NCBI GenBank assembly: GCA_030049955.1
Contig: JASIJX010000015.1
Location: 1 to 15,327, forward strand
Direction of reading: 5' to 3'
DNA length: 15,327 nt
Source of the DNA: Acidobacteriaceae bacterium
GTDB lineage: Bacteria > Acidobacteriota > Terriglobia > Terriglobales > Acidobacteriaceae
Shown: positions 1 to 8,720 of the stretch, piece after piece
Layout of the letters: the number at the start of each line of letters is the position of its first letter
How positions within the stretch are numbered: position 1 is the first letter of the stretch
Program-made: the position numbers and the translations under genes
The notes under the pieces: model-generated
Told to the model about the DNA's origin: nothing
Seen by the model: the letters and a program-made list of their open reading frames with translations, nothing else
Databases searched by the model: none

Positions 1-2
1 AC

Positions 3-194
3 GCCCTGCTGGTGCACGGATTTGTGAATCAAGCCGGCCAATTCGAAGCCCTTTCTATCGTTTTTCCCCAGGCCTTTCCCCAGGCCCAGTTCGTGCTTCA
101 ATCTCTTGCCCGCTGGCAGTTCCGTCCGGCCACTGAAAACGGCCGCAACGCCAGGGTTGAAGTGCTCCTTATCATTCCCGAAGAACTGGATTGA
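3..194 (+). CDS. C-terminal fragment of a TonB-C-like protein (5' end outside window)
   Basis: The frame is open to the left edge, so this is the last ~63 codons of a longer gene; the GTG at position 12 is not likely to be the true start. The end of the protein reads WQFRPATENGRNARVEVLLI, which resembles the C-terminal domain of TonB-type energy transducers and related TonB_C proteins (pattern W-x-F-x-P-A-x-x-N-G-x-x-x-x-V-E-V, then a hydrophobic strand). TonB C-terminal domains contact outer-membrane transporters in the periplasm, but many orphan TonB_C proteins have unknown roles, so no specific substrate is proposed. It converges on the tad operon and stops 42 bp from the tadG-like stop. 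The call rests on one short motif and is moderate. Confidence 0.6.
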   Translation, partial: ALLVHGFVNQAGQFEALSIVFPQAFPQAQFVLQSLARWQFRPATENGRNARVEVLLIIPEELD

Positions 195-201
195 CAACGG
201 A

Positions 202-229
202 CGGAGGGCCGCATTGAAGCCGCCCTCCG
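202..229. terminator. Hairpin at convergent gene junction, possible bidirectional terminator
   Basis: An 8-bp perfect inverted repeat (CGGAGGGC at 202-209, GCCCTCCG at 222-229) with a 12-nt loop lies between the stop of the TonB-C-like gene (194) and the stop of the convergent tadG-like gene (236). The position fits a shared terminator. No T-run follows on either strand, so it is not a classical intrinsic terminator. Confidence 0.45.
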
Positions 230-235
230 CCATGG

Positions 236-1807
236 TCAAAGTGAGCTACTGGGTATAAGTCGCGGCGTGGTCATGTTGTTAACGATCTCTTGAAAGATCT
301 GTGTCAACTTCGTGAATTGCGCGTTAGTCGTCGAAGTCGCCTTGCAGCCGTCGCCATCATCGGAATAGAAGTTTGCCGATGACGAGGCCATCGCCGCTAG
401 TGCCTGGCATGGGTTGTCGCCGGCTCCCCAGGTTGCCCACCACGTCGACGGCGTCGAGTAGCTGTACGTCGCATCCGAAGTGCAGTAGCCGGACTTGTTC
501 TCCGAACCATACCCGATCGTGATCACCTTGGTCCCGGCGCCCGCCGCTGCTATCGCCGCCTGCACCGCCTGGCCGCATTCGCCATTAGCGGATGGATAGG
601 TGGTGCTGGTCGAATTGTTCCAGGGAACCCCGTTCAGGCTGTTCGTGGAAGAAGGCTGCAAATCGCTCGAAGTAGAGATCGTCTTATTGCTGGTGCTGCA
701 GCCGCCACTGCCGGTGCAGCTGACGGTGGCCGAAGCGTCACCGTCCGAGAGAATGATCATCGCGTTCTGCGATCCCTTATTCGCCGTTTGTTGCGTCACC
801 AGGTCCGACTGCGCCTGGTAGACCACCTGCGCGTAATACGTGCCCGCGCCGCCCGGCGCCTGGATGCCGCTGCAACTCGTTCCCGTGTACCCCGTCGCCT
901 TAACAATGTTGGCGCTTGTGTTCAGCGTCGTGACCGCGTCGCTCGTCCGGTAATTATTCGAGTAAGGAATGATCTGATACGTGTAACCGGTGTTGCCGGA
1001 AGGGGAACCGGAATCGAGAGTAGGAACCCAATAGTAGCCGTGAGTGGGATTGCCGCTGCCGCCGTCGCAGTAATCGTAGGGAGCCGTAGTGCTCGTTACC
1101 GGAGGAAATACATACAGCGACACGTTATCTACAGCGGCTACGCCGTTTGTGGTGCAGCTCTCGCCCAGTTGGCAGGGCTGCAAATCATCAAGCAGTGATT
1201 GGACGCCCTTGATTGCGCAGGAAATCTGCGTTCCACTGCACTGGGCGCCGCTGTCCTGGTCGCTCATCGATTTGGTCGTATCCAGGATGATTGCGATGTT
1301 CCACGGCGAGTCCATTCCGCCGCGCATCGCCGCCATCGCTGTGTAGGAAAGATTGAAGGTCTTGAACCCGAACAGGCCGGCGAACCACGAAGGCACCTTT
1401 GCCGTCTGCGTCACTTTGATGGCATTGGAGCCTCCGGTGCCCCCGCTCGAGGTCTCACAGGCTATGTTCATGGCTGTCACCGTGCTCGAACATACGAATG
1501 TGGGTGTGACCGTGACATTCGTCAGCAGCGATGTTGTGTTCAGTCCCGCCACGCCGTTCACCGTAGCCGAACTGTACGTATTTACATTGTCCGTAGCCAG
1601 TGTTGTGTTCGGCATGGCAGCGGCTCCGGCGAGCGCAGCCGCATTGGTCGACGCCTCCAGTTTCTGGTACGCATAATATGCGTGTCCCGTTTCCACCGAG
1701 ACTCCACCAAGGCCGATAAAAGCAGTCAATCCCATCACCAGGATCACGAGCGCCTGGCCCCGCTCATACTTCCACAAATGGCCCAGAAAATCGCGTGTCC
1801 GTTTCAT
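236..1807 (-). CDS. tadG: TadG-like pilus assembly protein with VWA domain
   Basis: 523 aa. The N-terminus carries the TadG/TadE-type segment: a short basic leader (KRTRDFLGHLWKYERGQ), then a hydrophobic stretch at about 19-37, then the 'tag' helix with ETGHAYYAYQKLEASTNAAALAGA (in part), typical of Flp-pilus TadG-like proteins. From about residue 168 a von Willebrand A domain follows with MIDAS-type motif D176-T-T178-K-S180 and a second acidic site ILSDGD near 352-357. A long Ser/Thr/Gly/Asn-rich insert sits between them. It is predicted to be anchored in the inner membrane with the VWA domain outside; TadG proteins are thought to anchor or stabilise the pilus machine. A strong ribosome site (AAAGGAG, 7 nt spacing) precedes ATG 1807. 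It is the last gene of the operon, 13 bp after tadE. Family call firm, exact role less so. Confidence 0.88.
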   Translation of the reverse strand: MKRTRDFLGHLWKYERGQALVILVMGLTAFIGLGGVSVETGHAYYAYQKLEASTNAAALAGAAAMPNTTLATDNVNTYSSATVNGVAGLNTTSLLTNVTVTPTFVCSSTVTAMNIACETSSGGTGGSNAIKVTQTAKVPSWFAGLFGFKTFNLSYTAMAAMRGGMDSPWNIAIILDTTKSMSDQDSGAQCSGTQISCAIKGVQSLLDDLQPCQLGESCTTNGVAAVDNVSLYVFPPVTSTTAPYDYCDGGSGNPTHGYYWVPTLDSGSPSGNTGYTYQIIPYSNNYRTSDAVTTLNTSANIVKATGYTGTSCSGIQAPGGAGTYYAQVVYQAQSDLVTQQTANKGSQNAMIILSDGDASATVSCTGSGGCSTSNKTISTSSDLQPSSTNSLNGVPWNNSTSTTYPSANGECGQAVQAAIAAAGAGTKVITIGYGSENKSGYCTSDATYSYSTPSTWWATWGAGDNPCQALAAMASSSANFYSDDGDGCKATSTTNAQFTKLTQIFQEIVNNMTTPRLIPSSSL

Positions 1808-1820
1808 AGATTCGCTCCTT

Positions 1821-2396
1821 TCAATACATCAACGCAGATCCCGTCGAAGTTATATTGCTCGCCGGACTGACATCCAGAATTGGCAACCAGGTGTAGGAAT
1901 AAGTCACTGTCAGTTCGACCGGTTCATTGGTGTCCATTTCTGCCGACCCTGCAGTACAGCTAAAACTGCTCCCCTGCGTCGGCCCGTAGGAGTGGGCCGT
2001 GCCGGTGGAGTCCGTAATTGACAGCGTGTAAGTCAGCTTTGATGCCGTCCAGTTCGGCAGCGCCCCGGTCATTGAGGTCACCGCTGAAGCGCACGGATCG
2101 CTGATCAATCCTGCCTCCTCTGCGAGCAGTACCGAGGTGTTTGCCGTCGCATAGCCCAGCTCCTGAGAGTTGTAAAGCGCCAGGCAGCACGAGGCTGCGC
2201 CGGTCAGTACAATCAACATCAGGGGTAGCACCATCGCAAACTCCACCAGCGCCGACCCATCGTCACCGACCAGGTGCAGTCGCCGCAGGATGCGCCCGCG
2301 CTGGTTGCCTGGTTCTTCACGCAGCTTGCTCCATTCTCCGGACGCGGAAGTCCGAAGCCGCAACAGCCGCCGCATTCCGCTTCCCATCGTGCTCAT
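1821..2396 (-). CDS. tadE: TadE-like pseudopilin
   Basis: 191 aa from the ATG at 2396. The upstream GTG at 2405 directly abuts the GGGAGG ribosome site, whereas ATG 2396 lies 8 nt from it, so ATG 2396 is preferred. After a basic ~47-residue leader comes GSALVEFAMVLPLMLIVL, the TadE signature: a class-III prepilin-like site with Gly before the cleavage point and Glu at +5, followed by a hydrophobic helix. Known TadE/TadF proteins are pseudopilins processed by the TadV peptidase and required for pilus assembly. The rest is a Ser/Thr-rich extracytoplasmic domain with four Cys residues after the helix region. The leader is long for the family, so a start further inside (ATG 2387 or 2375) is possible. 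It sits 66 bp after the PilZ gene and 13 bp before tadG. Confidence 0.85.
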   Translation of the reverse strand: MSTMGSGMRRLLRLRTSASGEWSKLREEPGNQRGRILRRLHLVGDDGSALVEFAMVLPLMLIVLTGAASCCLALYNSQELGYATANTSVLLAEEAGLISDPCASAVTSMTGALPNWTASKLTYTLSITDSTGTAHSYGPTQGSSFSCTAGSAEMDTNEPVELTVTYSYTWLPILDVSPASNITSTGSALMY

Positions 2397-2462
2397 TCCG
2401 TCCACCTCCCGGCCGCATTAAGCCGTTCAACCGTCGTGCTTCCAGCGCGAACAGCGCCGGTT

Positions 2463-3524
2463 CTAGCTGCCCTTCTTCAACTGCTGCAGGAACCGCTCGA
2501 ACTCCTTTCGGTCGGCTCCCACCGCTGGTGCTGCACCGGTCTGCTTACCGTTCTTGTCCTCGGCCAGCACAAATTGCAATCCCACGCCGTCGTGGCCCCA
2601 GCGCACTGCGCGCGACAAAACCGCAATCGACCGCTCCGCCATTTCCTCGCCCTTATCGGTCCGTTGCAGGATCATGAGCACCAGCGTTCCTGGATACCAC
2701 CGCTCCTCAGTGACCACATACAGCCCCGAGGAACTGATGTCGCGAATCCCGTGCGCCTCCGGCGCAGCCCCGTTCCAGTAGTAGGCGGCCACCCCCGGTG
2801 CAGCTTCCCGCGGGGCCTTACGCGGGTCAGGCGACCACCACCGCTCCAGCCACCTGCGCGGCGCCCTCGGCGCCCTCGCTTCCGGCTTGGCCAAACCCAT
2901 TACGTGGCGCTGCGCGGCTCCTTGCCGCAGCTCGAGTTCCAGCATCCCCGGGCCGTCGCTCCACAATGGCTGCTCGCGCAACAGTGCTGCGCTCTCCACT
3001 TGCCCCGCGCTGCGCCCGCTCGCCAGCCGCTCCAGGCGGCTCTCCATCTCCTCGGCCGCGCACACCACCAACTGGTCGCCCACCTGCGTCTGCGATGAAT
3101 AAATCGAGTGCGCTGGAAGCACCAGCACACTGGCAGGCTTCGGGCTCGATGACTTCAGACCGAACCTCGGATACGATTCGACCGCGTCCAGCACCCGGCC
3201 CTCTTCGTCCAGATACAGCACATCGAGCGGTGCCGGCAGCTCCTGCGTGGGAAGACCCCGGAACGGCGCGATCCACAACCCCTCGCCCGACCTGAGCCCC
3301 AGCGCCTTTATCCGCTCGGCCACCGCCACGTGGGACAGGTCGGCGCCTGCCACCTCAAGGCCGAGAAAACACTCCCGGGTTTGGTTGTACGCGCACAGCT
3401 TGCGCGCTTCCATGCTTCCTCTCTTCTCTATCGCAACGGCTGCCGAAAAAGTCCCCGCAGACCCCATCGTCCGGAGGTCTTCGTCACTGTACGCTGGCGC
3501 TAGTACCGGTTCCATCACGTGCAT
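2463..3524 (-). CDS. DUF192-like / PilZ fusion protein, probable c-di-GMP effector of the Tad system
   Basis: 353 aa; AAGGAG lies 8 nt before ATG 3524. The C-terminal part has a PilZ domain with both cyclic-di-GMP signatures: RKAPR (RxxxR) at 235-239 and DISSSG (DxSxxG) at 262-267, followed by GTLVLMIL and, at 305-318, RAVRWGHDGVGLQF, the usual closing strands. The N-terminal part (about 40-155) resembles DUF192: NQTR near 47, GLWIAPF, then PLDVLYLDEEGRVLDAV and a later VLVLPAHS...VGDQLVV; the conserved His of many DUF192 proteins is not seen. A Pro/Arg/Trp-rich linker (about 210-235) joins the halves. No signal peptide or membrane span is seen, so it should be cytoplasmic. Lying inside the tad operon, it probably couples c-di-GMP to pilus assembly; this is inference. 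The DUF192 part is the weaker assignment. Confidence 0.8.
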   Translation of the reverse strand: MHVMEPVLAPAYSDEDLRTMGSAGTFSAAVAIEKRGSMEARKLCAYNQTRECFLGLEVAGADLSHVAVAERIKALGLRSGEGLWIAPFRGLPTQELPAPLDVLYLDEEGRVLDAVESYPRFGLKSSSPKPASVLVLPAHSIYSSQTQVGDQLVVCAAEEMESRLERLASGRSAGQVESAALLREQPLWSDGPGMLELELRQGAAQRHVMGLAKPEARAPRAPRRWLERWWSPDPRKAPREAAPGVAAYYWNGAAPEAHGIRDISSSGLYVVTEERWYPGTLVLMILQRTDKGEEMAERSIAVLSRAVRWGHDGVGLQFVLAEDKNGKQTGAAPAVGADRKEFERFLQQLKKGS

Positions 3525-3592
3525 CTGGGAACTCCTTCAGCTTCGTTTCCGTACGATGAGTGCCCCCAAAGGACACAACTTCCCGTTTCCGT

Positions 3593-3680
3593 TTTCCGGC
3601 CAACTCGCCCGCCAATTCCGGAGAACGCCAATGGCCGGAAATTCGAAATGCAATCCGCCCCGCGGCCGTTACCGGCCGCG
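3593..3680. repeat. Two inverted repeats between the small-peptide gene and the PilZ gene
   Basis: First, a 10-bp inverted repeat: TTTCCGGCCA at 3593-3602 and TGGCCGGAAA at 3632-3641, with a 29-nt loop. Second, a perfect 8-bp repeat CGCGGCCG / CGGCCGCG at 3661-3668 and 3673-3680 around a TTAC loop. In the operon's direction neither is followed by a T-run, so an intrinsic terminator is not supported; they may be mRNA-stabilising or partial-termination structures that lower expression of the distal genes. Confidence 0.45.
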
Positions 3681-3702
3681 CAGCCTCAGTTTTTTAGCTC
3701 CC

Positions 3703-3795
3703 CTACTTCACCCGCGTGCGGCGGCGCTGAATCAGCAGACCCAGAACCACCACGAACAGAACAGCGGCGACGACCCGAACAATTGTGGTATCCAT
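3703..3795 (-). CDS. 30-aa single-pass membrane peptide, copy 2 of a tandem pair
   Basis: ATG 3795 to TAG 3703. The peptide starts MDTTIVRVVAAV, continues as an unbroken hydrophobic helix (about residues 8-22) and ends QRRRTRVK. It closely matches the neighbour at 3958-4053: both end with a helix rich in V, L and F running into the identical tail QRRRTRVK. The strongly basic C-terminus and acidic N-terminus predict N-outside, C-inside orientation without a cleaved signal. A modest purine-rich ribosome site (GGGGAAGGG) lies about 12 nt upstream. It has no prepilin cleavage motif, so it is not a Flp pilin. A conserved protein sequence despite different codons argues that it is really translated. 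No function is known to me; position inside the tad operon suggests a small accessory membrane subunit. Confidence 0.75.
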   Translation of the reverse strand: MDTTIVRVVAAVLFVVVLGLLIQRRRTRVK

Positions 3796-3957
3796 CGAAT
3801 GTTTTCCCTTCCCCGTTTAAACTTTCGTTTGTTAATCCGCGCCGGCGCCGGTTCTCAAAGCCGGCTGCCGGCCGAATCCCTTCGCGGCGCTTTAAGCGCT
3901 GTAGCGCTCGGATGTGGCTTGAGCTTTGCTATGTGCCGCGCTCCTGTTGCCGTGTGC

Positions 3958-4053
3958 TTACTTCACGCGTGTGCGGCGCCGCTGCACCAGAAGGCCCAGC
4001 ACAATGACGAATAGAACACCGGCAGCTATCCGGATCATCATCGTAGGTTCCAT
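3958..4053 (-). CDS. 31-aa single-pass membrane peptide, copy 1 of a tandem pair
   Basis: ATG 4053 to TAA 3958, starting 27 bp after the tadC stop with a strong ribosome site (GGAGGGGAGGG about 5 nt before the ATG), so it is co-transcribed and well translated. The peptide begins MEPTMMIRIAAGVLFVIV, a hydrophobic helix spans about 7-23, and the tail is QRRRTRVK, the same as in its paralogue 162 bp downstream. Identity between the two is high across the helix and total across the tail, while codons and flanks differ, which is the pattern of selected coding sequence. Predicted topology is N-out, C-in. It is far shorter than TadC or any T2SF protein, and lacks the G-x4-E prepilin site. Function unknown. 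Confidence 0.78.
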   Translation of the reverse strand: MEPTMMIRIAAGVLFVIVLGLLVQRRRTRVK

Positions 4054-4080
4054 CTTTACCCTCCCCTCCAATCGCTCGCC

Positions 4081-4989
4081 CTAATGCCCGAGCAATTGTT
4101 TAAATGCTTCCGACATCTGGATGGCGGCCGGCCCCAGCGTTACCACGAACAAGGCCGGAAAAATGAAAAAAACCAGAGGAAATATCAACTTGACGGAGGT
4201 CTTCGCTGCCTGCTCCTCCACATGTTGCACGCGCTGCGTCCGCAGAGTCTCAGCATGCACCCGCAGAGTCTTGGAAACGCTTGTGCCCAGCTGCTCAGCC
4301 TGCACCAGCATCGACACCATGTTGCGCAATCCCTTTTCGTCGGTGCGATCGGCCAGGTTTCTCCATGCATCGGACCGCGGCCGGCCGGCGCGTTGTTCGA
4401 GCACCACAAGACTCAGCTCGTCGCACAGGTCCGGCTGCGCCCGCTTCAGCTCCTCGGAGGTGCGTATCGTCGCCTGATCCAGGCTCAATCCTGCTTCCAC
4501 GCAGACCACCATCAGATCCAGCACATCGGGCAGTCCCTTGCGAATTCGCTGCTGCCGCTTCGTGATCATCTTGCCCAGCACAAAGTCCGGTCCAATGAAC
4601 CCTATACCCAGGCAGGCGGCGTAGACGAAGAACGCGTTCTTGTGTACCAGGCCGCTTGCGAGCGCAATCGCACACAGCGCCACCGGCGCCAGCACCTTGG
4701 ATCCGTAAAAAATCTTCACCGCCTGGTCCGAGCGATGGCCGGCGCGGATCAGCCGAAGCTGTTGCACCGATACTTCTTCCTTGCTCTTGGGCAGAACCTT
4801 TTCGAGCTGCCCCATCACCGTACCCAGCGAAGACTTGGTTTGCGCAACCAGGTTCTTCTTTTCCTTCTTCTGCTGGGGAAGCACGAACTTCTGAATGCGC
4901 GAGAGCATGGTGCTGCGGTTGAACACCAGCATTCCGGCGCTGGCCGCCAGCAGAAACACCGCGCAGAAACTCACAATCACGATCAACAT
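4081..4989 (-). CDS. tadC: TadC inner-membrane platform protein (T2SS-F domain)
   Basis: 302 aa. N-terminal membrane helix (about 2-22), a basic Lys/Gln-rich cytoplasmic stretch (KKEKK near 41), two central hydrophobic segments at about 98-135, then the T2SS GspF-like domain with PDVLDLMVVCVEAGLSLDQA (158-177) and TSEEL..., and a final pair of hydrophobic stretches (LIFPLVFFIFPALFVVTLGP). This is the standard TadC arrangement. With TadB it forms the inner-membrane platform that couples the CpaF ATPase to pilin polymerisation. It follows tadB by 20 bp; the ribosome site before ATG 4989 is weak, suggesting translational coupling. Assigned as tadC rather than tadB by gene order and the KGLPDVLDLMVVCVEAG style motif. 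Confidence 0.92.
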   Translation of the reverse strand: MLIVIVSFCAVFLLAASAGMLVFNRSTMLSRIQKFVLPQQKKEKKNLVAQTKSSLGTVMGQLEKVLPKSKEEVSVQQLRLIRAGHRSDQAVKIFYGSKVLAPVALCAIALASGLVHKNAFFVYAACLGIGFIGPDFVLGKMITKRQQRIRKGLPDVLDLMVVCVEAGLSLDQATIRTSEELKRAQPDLCDELSLVVLEQRAGRPRSDAWRNLADRTDEKGLRNMVSMLVQAEQLGTSVSKTLRVHAETLRTQRVQHVEEQAAKTSVKLIFPLVFFIFPALFVVTLGPAAIQMSEAFKQLLGH

Positions 4990-5009
4990 ATTGGTCTGCC
5001 TATGCCTGC

Positions 5010-5981
5010 CTACACATCAATGTCTACGATCCGGTTAATCACAAAGCCGCCCAGCGCAATCATCCCCGCTGCGGTCCACAGCAGCTCGATGCCGATCTTG
5101 CGATGCCACAGGATGCTCATCATCTTCGGGTTCACGAAATACATGGCTATGCCCAGCACCACCGGCACCAGGGTCAGCACCCAGCCGGTCATTCGTCCCT
5201 GCGCCGTGTGCGTCTTAATCTGCCGTTTCAGCCGGTAGCGCTCACGGATCAGGTTCGATGTCTTATCCAGCACTTCAGCCAGGTTGCCGCCGCTTTCTTT
5301 CTGGATCATGATCGCCGTCGATACCATGAGCACGTCCTGCAGCGGCACGCGCGTGGCCAGGTTATCGAGCGCCGATTTCATCTCCAGCCCGTAGTTCTGC
5401 TCTTCAAAGCAGATCCTGAACTCGGGGCCTACCGGTTCTGCGCATTCGCGCGCCACCAGCCCCATCGCCGCCACCAGGCTGTGGCCGGCGCGCAGCGCGC
5501 TCACCATCAAATCCAGCGCCTCGGGCAGGCCCTCCTCGAACTTATTGAACCGCCTGCCGCGCTTAAACATCACAAAGCCCAAGGGCGCCGCTCCAATCAG
5601 CGCGCCGGCCACGAGCGCCGGCAGCAGCAAGCCCGTCACAGATTCAACCGCATAGGCAGTAAGCACAAAGCAGGCGGCCGTCATCGCCAGCAACCGTCCC
5701 GGGCTCCAGTCCAGCTGCGCCTGGCTCAGCGTGCGGCGCACGTAAGGCACCAGCTCCAATTGGTGCAGCCTGCTGTTCAGCCAGGGGATGCTGCTCACCG
5801 TCTCTTTCTTGCGCAGGTCCACGACCGGCTCAAGCGACTCGCGCACCTCTGTCCGGATCGCAGACTCCAGCGTCTCGAGCGCCTCCTGCGAGTCCTTCGA
5901 GGGCATGAGCGACTTGGCGATCAGCGGGAGCGCCACTACAACAAACACGCCCAGAAACGTCAATCCAAAAATCAGCAGCAT
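5010..5981 (-). CDS. tadB: TadB inner-membrane platform protein (T2SS-F domain)
   Basis: 323 aa, start ATG 5981 with AAAGGAGG 8 nt upstream. N-terminal membrane helix (about 3-23), a soluble stretch, two hydrophobic segments around 100-140, then the T2SS-F domain: EEGLPEALDLMVSALRAGHS, followed by GLVARECAEPVGPEF, VPLQDVLMVSTAIMIQKESGGNLAEVLDK and IRERYRLKRQI, all typical of TadB. Two C-terminal helices follow (WVLTLVPVVLGIAMYFV and WTAAGMIALGGFVI). TadB and TadC together make the platform of the Tad pilus machine. It lies 42 bp after cpaF and 20 bp before tadC. Assignment is firm. Confidence 0.93.
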   Translation of the reverse strand: MLLIFGLTFLGVFVVVALPLIAKSLMPSKDSQEALETLESAIRTEVRESLEPVVDLRKKETVSSIPWLNSRLHQLELVPYVRRTLSQAQLDWSPGRLLAMTAACFVLTAYAVESVTGLLLPALVAGALIGAAPLGFVMFKRGRRFNKFEEGLPEALDLMVSALRAGHSLVAAMGLVARECAEPVGPEFRICFEEQNYGLEMKSALDNLATRVPLQDVLMVSTAIMIQKESGGNLAEVLDKTSNLIRERYRLKRQIKTHTAQGRMTGWVLTLVPVVLGIAMYFVNPKMMSILWHRKIGIELLWTAAGMIALGGFVINRIVDIDV

Positions 5982-6023
5982 GCTCCAGCCCTCCTTTCTC
6001 TCTTCTTTCTTGCCGTCACCTGT

Positions 6024-7304
<1,281 letters not shown>

Positions 7305-7391
7305 AAAGAACCTTTCGGAAAAACGTGATTCAAAAAATCAATCCTGACTCCATGTGGCGAAAACTCCACAATAGTGAAACGCTCATCGTCC

Positions 7392-8705
7392 TCAGCCGAA
7401 TAGGCTGAAGCCCTTCTTTTTCCCTTTTGCCTTCGGCTCACCTTCCGGTTGCGGGTTCACCGCATTCGCCATCTCCCTGATCATCCGCGCCACCGCCGAA
7501 TCGCCCAGCACCACGGGGGTCGCATTGAGCTGCATCTTGCGCAGTAGCGCATGATCGTTGGGAATCTTCCACTGCGCAGGCCGCGTCAGCGCCTGCGTAA
7601 CGTGCTCCTCGCGGATGTTCAGCGACTTCTCGCATCGGTTCAGCACGATCTCCAGCTTTGGTCCCGCCCGCCCAGATCCCTGTGACGGCATCTGCGAGAA
7701 GACCTGGCTGATCAGACGGTTCGCGTTGCGCAGCTCCGGAACCCCTGCCTGCGTCACCAGGTAAATTGCAGAGGCCTGTTCGTAGGGCGCCGTTCCACCT
7801 GAGTTAATCCGCGAGCCCAGGTCGACAACCACGTTATCGAACTGCTGGCGTGCCACCATGAGCAGCTTTTCGACCGCCTCGCCACTCGGCTCGGAATACG
7901 GAAACTTGCCCGGTGCCTGCAGCACACAAAGGCCGGAGCTGTGCTCCACTACCAGCCTCGACAAAAAAGCTCCGTCCAGCCGCTCGGCCGCTTCCAGTGC
8001 GTTCACCGTCGAATACTCAGAGATGATGCCGAGGTTCAGCGCTGCATCGCCCAGCGGCAGGTCCAGGTCGATCAGCAACGTCTTCCGTTCCGGCTGCTGT
8101 GCCAGCGCCACTGCAAAATTGCAGGCCACTGACGTCACTCCCACCCCGCCCTTGGTTCCCAGGAAGACCAGCAGCTTACCGTCTTTCCTGGTCACCGCCC
8201 CCGGCTGCCGATTGGCAACGCGCGCCAGCGCTTCGAAGATTTCCCCGCGCGAAAACGGCGCCTCCAGAAACTCCCGCGCCCCGGCCCGCATGCAACGCAC
8301 CAGCAGGTCCGGGCTGGCGTTCGCCGAGTACGCCATCACCGTCGCTCGGCCTGGCGCGCCGATGCGCTTGACCAGCTCCAGTGCGTAATTGGAATCGCCG
8401 TCCAGATCGATCAACGCAACGTGGTACTGCTCATTGACCATCTGGGCCAGGTCGTTCGACCCCGATGAAAACGTGGAGAACTGGCGCACCAGGTTGCCGG
8501 GCTGTTCGGAGAACGCTCTGACCGCCGCCGCGCGCCGGTCGGGGTCCGGTCCGATCACCGCGATCGCCAGATCGCCCGATTCAGACCCGTGGGAATTCGG
8601 TACGAGATAGGGCGCTGCTGTCAACCTCTGTTCACTGCTCTGGGGCGCAGCATTGCTGTCGAACGAGTGCGGCGGCGATTTAAATCCTGGTAGCGCGTTC
8701 GACAT
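7392..8705 (-). CDS. cpaE: CpaE/TadZ-type receiver plus MinD/ParA-like localisation protein
   Basis: 437 aa, ATG 8705. Residues 1-40 are low complexity; about 45-160 form an atypical receiver-like domain (IAVIGPDPDRR, HVALIDLDGDS, VMAYSANASPD); from 178 a MinD/ParA-like domain begins with LLVFLGTKGGVGVTSVACNF, then LLIDLDLPLGDAALNLG (210-226) and VVVDLGSR. The deviant P-loop keeps the first 'signature' Lys (K185) but has Val at 190 where active enzymes have the second Lys (KGGVGKT), a pattern known for the TadZ/CpaE group. These proteins place the Tad machine, often at a cell pole, by binding membrane and CpaF. The C-terminus ends in a basic KAKGKKKGFSLFG tail that may help membrane contact (inference). 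It begins 15 bp after tadV. Confidence 0.92.
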   Translation of the reverse strand: MSNALPGFKSPPHSFDSNAAPQSSEQRLTAAPYLVPNSHGSESGDLAIAVIGPDPDRRAAAVRAFSEQPGNLVRQFSTFSSGSNDLAQMVNEQYHVALIDLDGDSNYALELVKRIGAPGRATVMAYSANASPDLLVRCMRAGAREFLEAPFSRGEIFEALARVANRQPGAVTRKDGKLLVFLGTKGGVGVTSVACNFAVALAQQPERKTLLIDLDLPLGDAALNLGIISEYSTVNALEAAERLDGAFLSRLVVEHSSGLCVLQAPGKFPYSEPSGEAVEKLLMVARQQFDNVVVDLGSRINSGGTAPYEQASAIYLVTQAGVPELRNANRLISQVFSQMPSQGSGRAGPKLEIVLNRCEKSLNIREEHVTQALTRPAQWKIPNDHALLRKMQLNATPVVLGDSAVARMIREMANAVNPQPEGEPKAKGKKKGFSLFG

Positions 8706-8720
8706 TTCCCATTCCTCGCT

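Noticed and set aside
3703..4053. The small peptides as Flp pilins
   Set aside because: They lack the Gly cleavage site with Glu at +5 and the following Tyr, are shorter than Flp, and have basic C-terminal tails unlike pilins.
4084..5238. 384-codon plus-strand frame opposite tadC/tadB
   Set aside because: Antisense shadow of tadC; biased composition and no recognisable motif.
7305..7391. Gap between cpaE and cpaF as an internal promoter or terminator
   Set aside because: Only a 5-bp TGTGG/CCACA hairpin and an A/T-rich palindrome are seen; no -24/-12 or -35/-10 pair stands out.
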